Assembly (NCBI RefSeq): GCF_034702125.1
Contig: NC_085862.1
Coordinates: 11,781,738 to 11,845,737 of the forward strand
Source of the DNA: Engraulis encrasicolus
Lineage: Eukaryota > Chordata > Actinopteri > Clupeiformes > Engraulidae
Length of the DNA: 64,000 nt
Direction: 5' to 3'
A model generated the notes under the pieces. It saw nothing but the letters and a program-made list of their open reading frames with translations, had not been told where the DNA came from and did no database searches. Below are positions 46,701-61,700 of the stretch, piece by piece. A program made the position numbers and the translations under genes. The stretch's first letter is position 1. Each line of letters opens with the position of its first letter.

Positions 46701-49700
46701 TTTTTACATTTTCATTAGCATCAGACACCCTTGTGAACATTTGAAGTGGTCTGATGCACATAATAACCAAAATTGATGTGCATTACCCAAGTTAAATGGA
46801 AAATACATTAAGGTGACATTTTGGGCAATAAAATCAGGAAATGACGTCATAATGACGTCATAATATCCAATAATGACACCAAACTAATGTCATTCATAGA
46901 TCTTTAGCTGAAGATTATCCCCTCCAAGTTTGGTGATCATACGCCATTTGGTTCCTAAGTTATGAGGGGGGGGGTCAAAAGAGCCCCCCCCCGGTCCCAG
47001 GAATGCCAAAAAAGCCCGGTCTGGATAGGGTTAAGTTGAGAATAAGTGGAGTTCCCTTGGCACTGTAGATGGCGGTAAAGCGCATCTTATGAGAGTTGTC
47101 ACCAAATGCCACAGAAAGAGAAGAAGGAGGGGACAACGCCCCCTTATGAAACCAAACTTGAGCACACTACTTTGCATTGTGTGTGCTGAGTTTGAATCAT
47201 CTTACTCTACTAGGAAAATCTTTGATGCTAATTTGACATGATGATGTTTCTCACCTGTTGCCCTTAGTGCTGAAACAAGGCAGTTGACCAAACGCCTTGC
47301 AAGGGTGTCAGGAATATCCGGGGTCATTCCCATCGTAAAAACAGAAGAATTGTCTGCCAGGAGAGACTCTGAACACTGTAGAGTTAACAAAACAAGAATA
47401 CCGTGGTGGGCCAAAACTGGGACACATATTCATGTCTTATTATCTTGAATAATACAAAGGACAGTATTAAAGTCGTATTTTGCCCATATCATTCAGAGTG
47501 TTCAGGTGGTCACACAGTCCAGTAAAAGTGGGGTTGCAGGTTAATCATTTTAAGAAAATATACTATTATGACATCACGTTGGGGGTTCCGCAGGCTCATA
47601 AGAGTCTATGTAGAACCTTAGAATCCTGGGGGAGTTCCCCCAACGTGATGCCAAACGTGCAACCCCACCTTTAACTTGATAAATCAGGGTTGATAAAAAC
47701 CTGACTTTTGGTACTACAACACTGATTTAGATGTTGATTTGTCTGCCAAAAGTTGCCAGATACGAGAGAGGTTATGAGCTAGCTAGTAAATAGCCTATTA
47801 GGTGCACTGTGTAATATTTTTTACCAGTTTCTTTCCAGATATCCTGCTGGCGCTGCCCATTCACAAATGTTACCTGTTTCATGAATACTGTAATTACCAC
47901 CGCCATCCAATTTTAAGTATTCATTATGACAGGGAAATGGCACTTTCATACATGATCTTTTCCATGTCGACCATTTTGAATTTCCAGAAATAGACATTTT
48001 TCAGCAAGAATCTACATCTGTAACACATTATCTTAAAGGGAAACTCCTGCCAATTTCAATGTGCTGTTGTATTGCTCACGCTACCCTTGACTTGTCAGTA
48101 CCCGGTGACGCCGCATTTTTTGGCTCAGCCCTTTCCGAGATATGAGCTATTCTAATGGGGGCAACTTTTGTTTACATTTCAAAAAAATATTTGTATTTAT
48201 TCCCCAAAACATCCAAAAGGTTATGCAACATCAGCAGACAGCTAGCAAACAGCCATACCTTTTGGGAAAATATTTGGAGTAGGCCTATTCTCATTTTAAA
48301 AAAAAATGTAAACAAAAGTTGCCCCCATTAGAATAGCTCATATCTCAGAAAGGGCTGGGCCAAAAACTGTGGCGTCACCGGGTACTGACAAGTCAAGGGT
48401 AGCGTGAGCAATACAACAGCACATTGAAATTGGCAGGAGTTGCCCTTTAAAGGGACACTGTGCAGGGACTCATTGAAACTGGGCTGCCTATTGCCAAATT
48501 TGATCTTTACATGAAAGTTTACTAAGTAATAAACACATATTTTCTAGTATGGTCCAAGTACAGTCATTTTTGCAGCTAAAAATCGCTATTTTTGGAAATT
48601 CAAAATGGCGGACCATGGAGAAGATCCCCCTTTTAATGTATGAAAAGTGCAATTTTCCAATCATAATGAATACTTAAAATTTGATGGTGGTGGTAAGTAT
48701 TCATGGAAAAGGTAACATTAGTGAATGGCTAGCATGAATCCTGGAAATAAACAACTAAAAATCTTGCACAGTGTACCTTTAACAGCTGTCACGAGAATTT
48801 TTGCTTGAATCCCTGCTGTTCTTAAAAACAGTGCTCGTCAACAACATCACCACAGATTACTTAATTGCCTTTATGTTATAGCCTACCCTTGTTAGTCTCA
48901 CATCGTAAAGTGTACACATGGGGTAACTGGGGTCCTGGCTTTTATGTGTGATCCTACAATGAATTTTTGCTAAGATGGTTTCGGGAAACGGTCAGTAAAC
49001 TCTATGATGGGCTTAAGTACTACTTAAATTTACAAGTAACACCAAGTACCACAGAAGTCCCTTTGGGAAACGCAACCCAGGTTGTTAAAAGTTAGTACCT
49101 GGTCCTTGTAGGCTGTGGATTTGAGATCAGTGACTCCAAGGGCATATCCACAAACTGCACCTCTGCTGTTCTCCACAACGAATGCACAGGTGGGGTTGGC
49201 AGAAAGCTGTCCACATGCAAGCCTACACAATATACTTTCAAGTTAGTAGTGTTTACATCAAACATTCTTTTCAAAGATTTATACTGACAGTATATTACAT
49301 TTCTGCAGAATGATATGATTATTTTGTCTTTTAGTTGGTTACATGGTTATCCAGCCGCCAGTTTACCAGTGTAAACACAGGATTTAAGATAGGCAAGATT
49401 TGTTATTTAGTACCGGGGTTTAACAGAATAATGGCAGTCAGAGAGCATCCATACAATTTCCCTAGATTATTTCTCATTTCTTTTAGTAGGCTACTCAGTG
49501 CCTGTTCCTTAACCCTTTAAAGGGACAGTTTGGTCAATTTCAACATGCAGTTGTAATGCTCACACTACCCTGGACTTGTCAGTGCCTGAGATTTTTTTTT
49601 CTTCTTCTTCAGCCATTTCCGAGATCCTGGTCATTGTAATGGGGGCAGCTCTTTGTTTACATTTCAAAAAAACATTTTTATTTATTCCCAAAAACATCCA

Positions 49701-52700
49701 AAAGGTTATAAAACATCAGCAGACAACTAGCAAACAGCAGTACCTTTTGGGAAAATATTTGGAGTTGGCCTATGTTTCATTTTTTAAAAATGTCACCAGG
49801 TACTGACAAGTCAAGGATAGCGTGAGCAATACAACTGCATGTTGAAATTGACCAAACTGTCCCTTTAAGACGCAGCATTACAAATTTGCTGTTACCATAA
49901 TGGCAATGACCAAGTTGTAGTGTATTAAGGCCCTGGGTTGATGTCATAGTAGTGTACTACTATGGAAGTTAACCTTTCAATGACTATTACAGTTTTCCAT
50001 TGGTGGAACAGTGTGTATTATGGGGCCACGGGGGTTATGTTTGATTCGTGTAAACTTTGCATACACAGCTCAAGAAAAGAACACTTTAAAGTTTCAGACA
50101 TACCTATCTCCCAGTAACAGGGCTCCCTCAGTGGCTGGAAGGCAGCCAGTGCTATCTCTGAAGATCTGCTGCACATCGGACTATGGGAATATTTGTGAAA
50201 CAGTAAAAGTGAAATGCCAAAGAATGGCAGTGTGTGCAGTTCAGATAAAGGTTGAAGTCTGTGTTACACACCTCTCAATGTCAACTCAAATTTAAATAAT
50301 TGTAAGTGTTGCAATTATCATCGTCTATCACCATTTCTATCATTGTTTTAAAGCTGTTACTCGAGTATTCATTTTTTCCACAAACCTGATCACTTGAAGT
50401 GAAAGGTCGAATGACATAGACTGGAGTCACTCGAGACTTATTAAAGACATCCTTGATCCCGTGGTAGGGCAGCATTCTCTGTACACACACAAAACAAGTG
50501 CTTTTTTTTTCGGCTGCTTTCAATTTATTCATCTTTGGATTCTGGCTTAGCTTATTTTAGATTGAATACTTAATCACATACTCAAGGCTCCATAAAAAAC
50601 ATAGAAAAGACAATAGAAATACAATACAGTACAAATAGAAATACAAGGTCTGATGGTAAAATCAGGCAGATATTGGTTACCAATCTCAGTTGGTGATTAT
50701 TAGGCTACATTATTGGGGCACGCACTTTATTACATTATCAGACAGTTCTTACATTATCAGGAGTTACTGTATTGCATTATAATCAGAGAGAGTAGAGAGA
50801 GAGAGGTTCCATTGGCCCATTGTTTCCGGGTTCTATTGTTGCAAGGGGGAGGGGGGGAAATCCCCCTTTGGGCAGACCTAGGCAGACCTAAGGACTGTTC
50901 TATTCAATGCTAGGAGCATTATGACACGCCCCTTTAGGCAGACCGGAACCTGGTCACGTTAGGTGCCCATAGAAACCTATTATGTTGGCATATCTCTATA
51001 TACTTAAAGAATCTCTGTTATAAGGTTCTACAAGGTCATCCCTTACCAATGCATGCAATCATCTATTCCAGTATTTCCACCGACCAGAGAAATACCTTTT
51101 ATCATTTTGTGAAACTTTTTCACTGTAATTATTATGTCATCTTTCATCTCAACAGGGCGAAACGTGAATTTGTGCATAACATTAATGTGAAATTCTTCTA
51201 CAGAGTGCTAATACCTGTAGCTCTCCTGATAAGCCACCTCTGAAGCCCCAGGGCTCAGGATCATCTGTTACTCGCAGATACAGAGGTGCCTGCCCAGCTG
51301 TTGGGGAGTAGTTGTAAGTTTATTACAAACCCCAACTTCGATGAAGTTGGGACGTTTGGTAAACAGTGAATAAAATCAAAATGCTATCATTTTCAAAACA
51401 TTCAATCTATTCATTAGATGGAGAATAGTGAAAAGACAACATATTAAGTGTTAAAACCGAGAAAAAATATTGTTTTCGGGGACATATGTACTCATTTCTA
51501 ATTTGATAAATCCAACACGTCTCAAATAAGTTGGGACGGGGATCAGTGAAATTTAGTAAACATCCAAATAAGATCAAATAACAAAGAAGAACATTTCAAA
51601 ATGAATTGTACTGACGGACAATATATGTGTCCAGGTATAAGATCATCACAGAGAGGCGGAGTCACTCAGAATTAAAGATGCAAAGGGAATAATTACCATA
51701 GTTATTACATACATTTTTGAATTCCCTTTGATTTACCACGATTGAGTGTATATAAGACATATTTTTCTTTCTAAAATCATTGTATAGGTTCGTGACACCA
51801 TGAAATATATATTGGCTGTAGTCTCACTCTAATTCCTGGAGTGCTAGAGCTATTAAAAATTGACCATATTAAGAATGCTTAATGCGTGCAAATGATACAG
51901 GGGTGTAACATTCTCCTAAGCACCTGAGCTCACTTGAAATAAACCCAGAAGACATGCGAAACTGTCCTTTGCTTACAGAAGTCAGCAGAAGTTGTAGAAG
52001 TCCATTCTTTTTGACAATAATAGAGCATTGCACATCCTGTGCTACAGTGAAAATGGACCATCCAACTTGTGTTAGTGCTAACTTCAAAAGTCAGCCTCCA
52101 TGATGGCATGCGGGTGCAGTAGTGCATTGGTTAAGATGTTCTCACTCATCTGTAGAGTTAAATACAGTGCTGAATGGTATAAATGGGTTTTGAACAGCAT
52201 GAAAAGCCACTCATGCATTATATTTTGAAGGGAGATCTTCGATTACTGCCACATAGTAAGGTCAAAATGCATTCTCTATTATGTTTTAACAGTTTGGCTC
52301 CATCATAAGGACCAGCAGGTGATAAAATGGTGGGCTTTTGGTCAAGACCTGTCACACTGTAAGCACTACAGAAAGGAAAACATTGCAAAACATGACAAGG
52401 AATACACCCACCATTTAAGCTGGTGAAATCATGTCCAAGATAGGAATTAACACTGTTTTTTATATAAAATCATCTCATCGGTTAATGTATTTAACTGTTA
52501 AGTGTTGTCTTTTGTTTTGTTTTTAGTCTTCCTCGATATTTGCTGCCATTTATTGTCCCCGTCCCAACTCTTTTGAGACGTGTTGGATTTATCAAATTAG
52601 AAATGAGTACATATGTCCCCCAAAACAATATTTTTTCTCGGTTTTAACACTTAATATGTTGTCTTTTCACTCTTCTCTATCTAATGAATAGATTGAATGT

Positions 52701-55700
52701 TTTGAAAATGATAGCATTTTGATTTTATTCACTGTTTACCAAACGTCCCAACTTCATCGGAGTTGGGGTTTGTACAAACTACAAAACTGTACCAAACACT
52801 GTTTGTAATGTAATGCAGTAAGTAAAATAAAAGCATAATAGATTACAGTATATAATACATATTAGATTATAATACAAGGTGAAATAGTATGCTTGTTTAA
52901 AAGATCACTAATGTATTGGTGCTAATGTGCAAGCACAACCCCAAACTTCAAAATCAGAGGCAAAAGGCAAAAAAAGTCATAAGTGATTTTTTTTTTTTTT
53001 TACTAAGGTCTCTCATCAAATTACTTCAGATTTATAATATAATAATATCAAAAGGGTGTTAAAAAGGTTAACCAACCGATAGCTTTCACAGCGTCCCTGG
53101 CCATGGACACACCACTCTTGATGTCACAGATGTAGTCGTACAGGTCATACAGAATTCGCCGGTTGGACACGTTTGAAAGGCGGTTGAACATCTGCACCAC
53201 AGACTCACACATCTCATCAAATTGCTGTGATCTGCTCCACCATTTGCTGTCCTGTTGGTGCGGAAAAACACAAAGTCACAACACAAGTCAAAGTCCTTTA
53301 TTTGCCATTTAGGCATGAAGTACTGTAGTAGTCCGGCACATAGCTATTAAGAAACCTTACTGACAGTACAGTAGTTTATAACAGTCTAAAGGGGAAAACA
53401 AGCACATTTCCAGAAGTGGTGGACTGTTCTTTTAAAGGTGTTCAGTGTAATATTTTCTTCAGTTTCTTTCCAGAATGCATGCTACCCAATCACAAATGTT
53501 ACCCTTTTCACGACTTCAACCCGTACTGGCTGGTATACTACTAATCTAAATGGATTTGACCTCATAAATACAGCTTCCTGACTCAGAATAGAATAATCTG
53601 GAGGCACAAAAAAAAATCTAAAATATATTCACATGAGTTCTTTTTACGACTAGTTTCAAATTTAGTATCTATATTTCGGAGAGGGAAAATATACGAGAAA
53701 AAAAACACATTTTTTTAGGCAGCTCCATTGAAACCCATTCTTTTACACTTGACTGTGTGGTACTGTGCTTTCGTACCTTCGATGTGGTCTTGTCTGAGAC
53801 AGTGTGGGCGTGGTGTGCAGGCGGATTGCTGCTCAGCCAGTGGAGCTCCTGAATCATGTGCAGTGCTGTGGGGCCGTGCTCGTAGGGCAAATAGAAGAGG
53901 TCGGAGAGCAGCCTGAGGTCCGCCACAGTGAGTGGCTCGGCCGTAAACAGCGGCCTTTCCCTCAGACTGGGTGAATGAGTCTTATTAGAGGAGTCTCTCT
54001 TAGTCTGTTCTCCTTGGAGTGGATAAAAAAAGATGAATGATGAGTGATCAGTGACAATGTCAATAGGCCTACTGTCAATATGACACTGGTTACACATGCC
54101 TGTTTTTTTTTTTTTTAAATTGACATCTTTGGAGGAAAATATTGATTTGTGATAAGTTAATTACAGAGCCTCTGATTAATTCTGTAATCTTTTAAAATCG
54201 AGTCATACGCCTAAAAAACACAACGAAAGGTAAGCAGTGAATGACTTGAGAGCAGTTTCAATACTACAGTCTCTTTAGATCTATGCTATGTGCTCTGTGT
54301 TTCTGTCCAGAATCCATGCTGCCCATTCACAAATACTTACAGTACCACCACCATCAAATTTTAAGTACAGTATTCATTATGACTTGGGAAAATTGCACTT
54401 TTCATAAATGATCATACATGATCTTCTCCACGTCCACCATTTTGAATTTAAGCGGCAAAACACTACTGTGCTTTGGTCATAATATTAAATACTAGTTTAT
54501 GATTTATTCACGAAAAGACCAACTTTGGCAATACGCAGCACGGTTTCAATGAGCAATATAGCTGCACTATGTACTCTGACCACCATCCTACACAGTGCAC
54601 CTGTAAGCATATTTGGTGGTGTGCAGTGTGTTCCTCAGTTTGTAGCAAAAAATGCACCACCTGTGATAATATCTTTTGCGAGGCCCATTAGCCTGGGGAC
54701 ATGCTTGCTGTATGACTTAAATTACACACGTAACGTATGTAACTGGGTGAGACCGAGTGCACATTCTTACAAAAGGCCTATCAGAGCGCTATTTACGAAG
54801 ACGGACATCCAGGAATTTTCGTGTGAATGTCAACGAAAACATTCTGCCATATAGCATGAAATCATATGCTAAACTCTCAGTCCACCCGTGTTAACCATGT
54901 TAACATGGGGGGAAAACGCAAAGGAGGTGCCATTGAAAATATATAACATAATTGTAACATTGTACTTATGTCTTGCTGTAGAATGTGGTGAAGTGAAGTG
55001 TGTGGTGACTGTTAGCTGAAAGTTTTCCTCCATGTTAAAATGGTGGTGCTCACGGCCACGCAATGTGATTGTGATGACATTCCGACTTGGTGAATGTACA
55101 ACACTAGAAGTACAGTATCATGTAGGGGGCAGATAGCAGACTGGGCTGTCAATAATATTTTTCATTATCATTTGACTATCACGACCTCAACATAGCAGTT
55201 CGGAGGTTCACACCTCGCTGTTCTATCAATGTGGCACGGTATGCACGTGCCTGTGCACCTTGTGTCTGGCGCACAAAATTGACCACCGGATTTGTGCAAG
55301 AAAAGTGCACGCACACACCTCTATCCTTCAGCAACCGTATCCCAGGCCTTGTACTATATTTGCTGCTATACTATATCAGCCTATTGATGTTTGCATCAAT
55401 TATACATCAAGATCTTTGGATAATACGTATAACTAAAATGTTCCTATCAAAGCTCATTATGTCAGCATCAGATGTTCAATTTATTTATTTTTTTAGATAT
55501 AGCTGTATGAGAAGTGTCCGTGTAGGGTGAGGAAAAGTAGAAATGAATCGTTGGAGGAGTAATGCCATGTTCAGACCAAGAGCGAACGGAGTGAACAAAG
55601 CGACGGAAGTCATTATTTCTCTATGGAGGGCACGCGACCAGCGCTACCAAAGCGAATTTGCCAGGAGCAAAGCAAACTGAGCGACCAAAGCAAATTTTAA

Positions 55701-58700
55701 CTATTAAGGTGCTGTTTCCACGTAGCTGGATATTTTTATATGTGGATATTTTTTTCTCCTGGTTGCATTGGTTTTGCATTGGATTTGGCCTTCCGTTTCC
55801 ACATACCAGATATTTAAAATCCAGGTATAAAAACCAGGAGAAAAAATATCCTGTTTAGGGGGCTGAAACGCATTTGTTACAATGGAGGATTTATTTTTAT
55901 CCACATGTTGCGTTTACACCTAAACAGGAGAAGAAAATACCCTGCAAAAAAAATATCCTGCTACGTGGAAACAGCACCTAAAAGTCAGCTAATCTTATGG
56001 TAATGAGCTATGACAAGGTTCGGCGAAAACCAATTGGAACGTTCATATCTCCAAATGTCCCAGGCTGTCAAGCCAGAGCCGTTATATGATTAGCTAAATC
56101 AAACATGTCAATGCTGCGTCTGGAGCAAATACAGCGAATTCAAGGCGAAACTGCTACCCATGCTACCAGACAGCGTAGTTCGCTCTTGGTCTGAACACGG
56201 CATAAGGATTTTCCCCCAGTTCTAGAATTTTCACCAAACATTCTACAGCTCCCGTAGACCACTGTGTAAAAAGTCCTGCAGAGGGTTTGTGACCTCATAG
56301 TGAAATTTAAAATATTAGGAAGATGCAGCGTCATCTTACCACCGGATGGAACATCAACACTGAACTCAACCAGCCAATCAGAGAGAGCCCCTGACAGTGC
56401 CTCCTGTGGAATGTAATCTTTGATTTGGCCTTCTCTGCTAGCTGAAAGAACAGAAGAAGACTTTTTAGTGTTTGGTTTTTCAAACCATAGAAACATCTAC
56501 ATGTTCATTCCTCTTTTTGTCTATATAGCGTATGTTATACATCCTGTATGAGTGAATCATTCTACAAATTGTAAAAATTGTGGCCCTCCTTGTGACATAA
56601 CGCTCACCCTTGATGGGGCTACCATGACAGCTGTTGGACCTACACCACGTTGCCAAGGTGTGAATTGCAACAAAGTTGAGCTCAAATTCGCAGTTGGGAT
56701 TAGTGAGTATGCCTCTAAGCTTGGGGATGAGTTCAACTGGCCGGCCCTTGAAGGGTCCCAACATCATCCTCTGTGGGTCATAGTCGTTGGCGTGGAGATT
56801 GTCCCATATGACTGGAGGTCTCTTCAGAACTGCTGCTACTTCATCGATAGACTCGACTGAAATTTCCTGAGATACAACTTTTGGACCTGTGTCACAGAGA
56901 ATGGAGGTACACATTTCTGTAATTAAAACCAATCAAAAATCGTATGCAATGTACATCACAATGTTCTGTAGGCTACGTAGTACCTACCTGTCCAAAGCAC
57001 ATCAATCTCACGGCGCAGATCATTACCAACTGTGTGAAGGTAGGAAGACTGAGCCACGTTGGGAGTGCAGAACACTGCACAGTAGTCTGACAGAAAGAAA
57101 AAAGTATAAATGTGTTATTACTTGAAAGTGCATACGAGGTATCCTTGCAGTTGGTGTGAGGTCACGATCAAGTTTTTTAAGGTGTTGGGCAGTGTCTGTG
57201 AGGGGCCAAGTAATTTTTGGCTGTTTATCAGCATAATCAAGCACAACAAGCGGATATTTTGTTGATACACTACGGTAAGGTGTTCCCAAACTGGGGGTTG
57301 GGAACCAGAGGGGGGTCCCCGCTGAAAAGGTTTGGGAACAACTCCACTACAGTAATAATATAAGTAATAATAATAATAATAATACCTGTAAAGCACAATT
57401 CCTACAAGACATGCAGCTCTATATGCTTAAAAGGGACACTGTGCAGGAAATGGCCAAAAAAGGTACTACAACTATGCTGCTCATTGAAACTGGGCTGCCT
57501 ATTGCCAAATTTGATCTTTACATGAAAGTTTACTAAGTAATAAACAAATATTTCCTAGTATGGTCCAAGTAGAGTCATTTTTGCAGCTAAAAATGGCTAT
57601 ATTTGGAAATTCAAAATGGCGGACCATGGAGAAGATCCCTCTTTTCATGTATGAAAAGTGCCAATTTTCCAGTCATAATGAATACTTAGAATTTGATGGT
57701 GGTGGTAAGTATTCATGAAAAAGGTAACATCAGTGAATGAGCAGCATGAATTCTGGAAATAAATAACTAAAAATCTCACACAGTGTCCCTTTAAGAATAT
57801 TTTCGCGTTGTGTTGTGTCTTACCGGTGGGGCAGAACAGGAAGGTCTCAGGTGTCCTAATATGCCCATATACCTCGTTAGTGACGTGCACCTGTGCACTT
57901 GCCAATGAGCTGAACATGTCTTTATCAGCAGGGCACAGCTCAGGATCAATATCATCAAACAGCACGGCAAATGACCGACAGCCAAACGTCCACACCTGAA
58001 TTACAAGAACAGATGAAGGGGGAATACACACCTTACGGCTTATCAGACTGAACCAATTAGTACTCATTATCTGCCTACACAGCGGAATTCTCTTTTCTGA
58101 TTGGCTGATGAAAGTGAAAAGAAAAAGTGAAAGCCCATTGGGAAACTCCAACTCCCATTGTCATTGTGACACAACACTCCACAGCACACAAGTGAACACT
58201 GCACACTGCACACAACGAAAATGCATTTATGCCTCACCCATGCAAGGGGGCAGCCCTCAGTGGCGCCCCATGGGGAGCAGTGCAGTGGGACGGTACCATG
58301 CTCAGGGTACCTCAGTCATGGAGGAGGATGGGGGAGAGCACTGGTTGATTACTCCCCCCACCAACCTGGCGGGTCGGGAATCGAACCGGCAACCTCTGGG
58401 ATGCAAGTCTGACGCCCTAACCGCTCACCCATGACTGCCCTAATGGGGTGGCCATTAATGAATGGGACGGAGAGGGAGGCTCACCGCTGTAAAAAAAAAA
58501 ACGCTTTATAATGTGAAAATGTCCATCAACACACTATACAAGGACAATAGTTGAAGTGGGTTGCTAAATATCTACATATATAATTTGATGATTTGATCAT
58601 TTGAAATTTAAATGTATTTTATCGACTCATATGATTTCAGTAGGCTAGATATTTAGCCACACATTTCAAATCTGGTCTTTGATTAATGTGTTACTTCATA

Positions 58701-61700
58701 CTCACACAGTTTTAGTCCATTTTTTGACAGAGGTGGGCGTGTTCTCCATTGACTTGCATTGACTGACTGTGCCTACACTACAAGATGGGAGGCGCTATGT
58801 GCCTTTTCCCAGTACTGTAGGGTATTGCCGTGTCACCTCTAGTCTAATGTTCTACCTCTATGCGTCTATCTTGCTCACAAGATTCTGGTGCAGTTGACAT
58901 GGTTCTTACAACTTTACAGACAGTAAGACATTTTAAAAAGTGCCCCACCGTGACGGCAGATAAGCGGGACAATGGCATTCGAGGTCGACTGGTCATACAA
59001 AGTTAATGGCTTGGCGGCAGTCAACTCATGCTGTGCATGTTGCCAGAGTTCTGAACCGCCACCTCGCCATTAACCTCAAGTAACCGTCACCTTGTCGGAC
59101 GTTATTCCTTATGTAGAATTCTGGAACAATGGAATTCTATTGGAATCTCAACCCGCCGGCGGGTTTTAATTGTGACACATCCTGACAAAGTAATGTCACA
59201 AATTGTATTTTAGGGTACAAGTACCACTATCTTTAGCATTCAAGCTACTGAAAGGTACTGTATGTCTGACCAGAAATAGAATGTTGCCTTTTTATTACTG
59301 GTTACATTTTAGGTGTAGCTATTCCTCCAGATGTGATCACAAACATTTATAATGGATTAATTTGTTACCATCTAGGAACATATATTCCAAATTACCAAAT
59401 TACCGGTCCAATTCAACCAGGTAATGACTCAACTGGCCAATCACCTGTCTCAATTGGACAGTTAAAACCAAGTCATTTGGAATATGTTGCACTGGACTGG
59501 ATTCAATCAATCAATCAAAAATATTAATATAGCACATTATCATACATAAATGTCATTCAATGTGCTTGAGAGTAGAGAAAAGAGAAGGAAAAAACAACTA
59601 TATTGTGTTATAGATAGTGTGTATTTAACCAAAGGCAGATGAGAATAAAGCTGTTTTTAACTTTCTTTTAACACAAGACACTGCTGGGATGATTCGGGAG
59701 TGTACTCTTCTGGGATCTATGTGACATAAGGTTGAGAATGAATGGAATTGACGCTATAGATGGCAGTAGTTCACAACATTTGTAAGCCACCGTGAAACAG
59801 CACAGAAAAAAGGAGAGGATCACGCCTCATTACGAGACTGGATTTGATCCCACATAGATTAGATTAGATTAGAATCTAGATTAAACTTTATTTAACCCTG
59901 TTTAGACCTGACCTAGGCACAACCAGTAGGGGAGATTCTGGAGACCTAAGAGATCTATTAGGATGCTATTGTTCAAGCATATTTACAATATATTTAGGGC
60001 CTAAGCCATTCAGTGACTTATAAACTATCAGGAGAGTTTTAAACTCAATTCTAAATCCCACTGGAAGCCAGTGTAATGACTGGAGTGATGTGGTCTCTTT
60101 TCTTTGTTTTAGTCAGAATTCTTGCTGCAGCATTTTGGATTAGATGCGCCTTGGGGGATACCTATAAGTAGGGTATTGCAATAATCAACTCTACAGGTAA
60201 TAAAAGTATGGATTAACTTCTCCAAATCCTGTTTACATACAAAATCCTTAATTTTAGCAATGTTCCCAAGGTGCCAAAACCAGATTTAGTTATGTTTTTG
60301 ATGTGAGCATTGAAACTGAGATTACTGTCCAACATCACACCAAGGTTTTTGACACAAGACTTTGTGCTTACATGGAATCCAAATCACTTAAAACAGAGAT
60401 GTAACAAATGAATGCATTTTGCCAATCACTGATTAAGAGTGACCATGCACCCAGTAATCTTCACATTAGTGTCAGTCTTGATTGTCATTAGAGTACTATA
60501 TAATGAGATCCTCTCCTTGAAATACAAACTAACACAGAGAACAGATAGACCTAGGCACAGAATAAAGGGACATTTTTGCACACCTGTAAAAAAGCACAAC
60601 ATATTAATGTTTTGGTGTGATATACCTGATTGATTTTGTTCTTGAGGGCTTCAACTTCTTTGGGATTGGAGAAAGTTATGTCCAGTCCAGGAGAAATGGC
60701 ATAGATCAATTCCACACCACACTCTTTTGCACACGTAATGAGCTTTTGAAGATCCCCTGAATAAAGCAATGTTTTTTTTTTCTTCAAAAATGAGTTATGT
60801 ACAGTACAAGTCACACAGGACAGGTTCACTGTTCTTGAAACCAGCCTAACAGCAAGAGTTAGGGGTCTGACACACCAAGGCGGTAAAGCGTCGCGGAACG
60901 GCCGCGTTTTTTACCGGCGTCGGTGAAAATACATTGAAACCTATCTGTCCTTACACACCAACCGGCGGTAGTCGAGCGTCAGCGGCGCGGGAGCCGGCTC
61001 CGCGCCGTGCTGCATTTGGAAAATAGAACTCGAGCGTATTTTTCACGCTGGCAACCGGCGGTGTCTCATTCAAATGAATGGAAAAGTATCATGCTAGCTT
61101 TGGCTGTGGGGAGGGTTTTGAACAGGACTGGCCGCGCACGCCGATGCTGTCAGGGGTCTGACACACCAAGGCGGTAAAGCGTCGCGGAACGGCCGCGTTT
61201 TTTACCGGCGTCGGTGAAAATACATTGAAACCTATCTGTTCTTACACACCAACCGGCGGTAGTCGAGCGTCAGCGGCGCGGGAGACGGCTCCGCGCCGTG
61301 CTGCATTTGGAAAATAGAACTTGAGCGTATTTTTCACGCTGGCAACCGGCGGTGTCTCATTCAAATGAATGGAAAAGTATCATGCTAGCTTTGGCTGTGG
61401 GGAGGGTTTTGAACAGGACTGGCCGCGCACGCCGATGCTGTCAGGGGTCTGACACACCAAGGCGGTAAAGCGTCGCGGAACGGCCGCGTTTTTTACCGGC
61501 GTCGGTGAAAATACATTGAAACCTATCTGTCCTTACACACCAACCGGCGGTAGTCGAGCGTCAGCGGCGCGGGAGACGGCTCCGCGCCGCGCTGCATTTG
61601 GAAAATAGAACTCGAGCGTATTTTTCACGCCGGCGACCGGCGGTGTCTCATTCAAATGAATGGCAAAGTAGCATGCTAGCTTTGGCTGTGGGGAGGGTTT

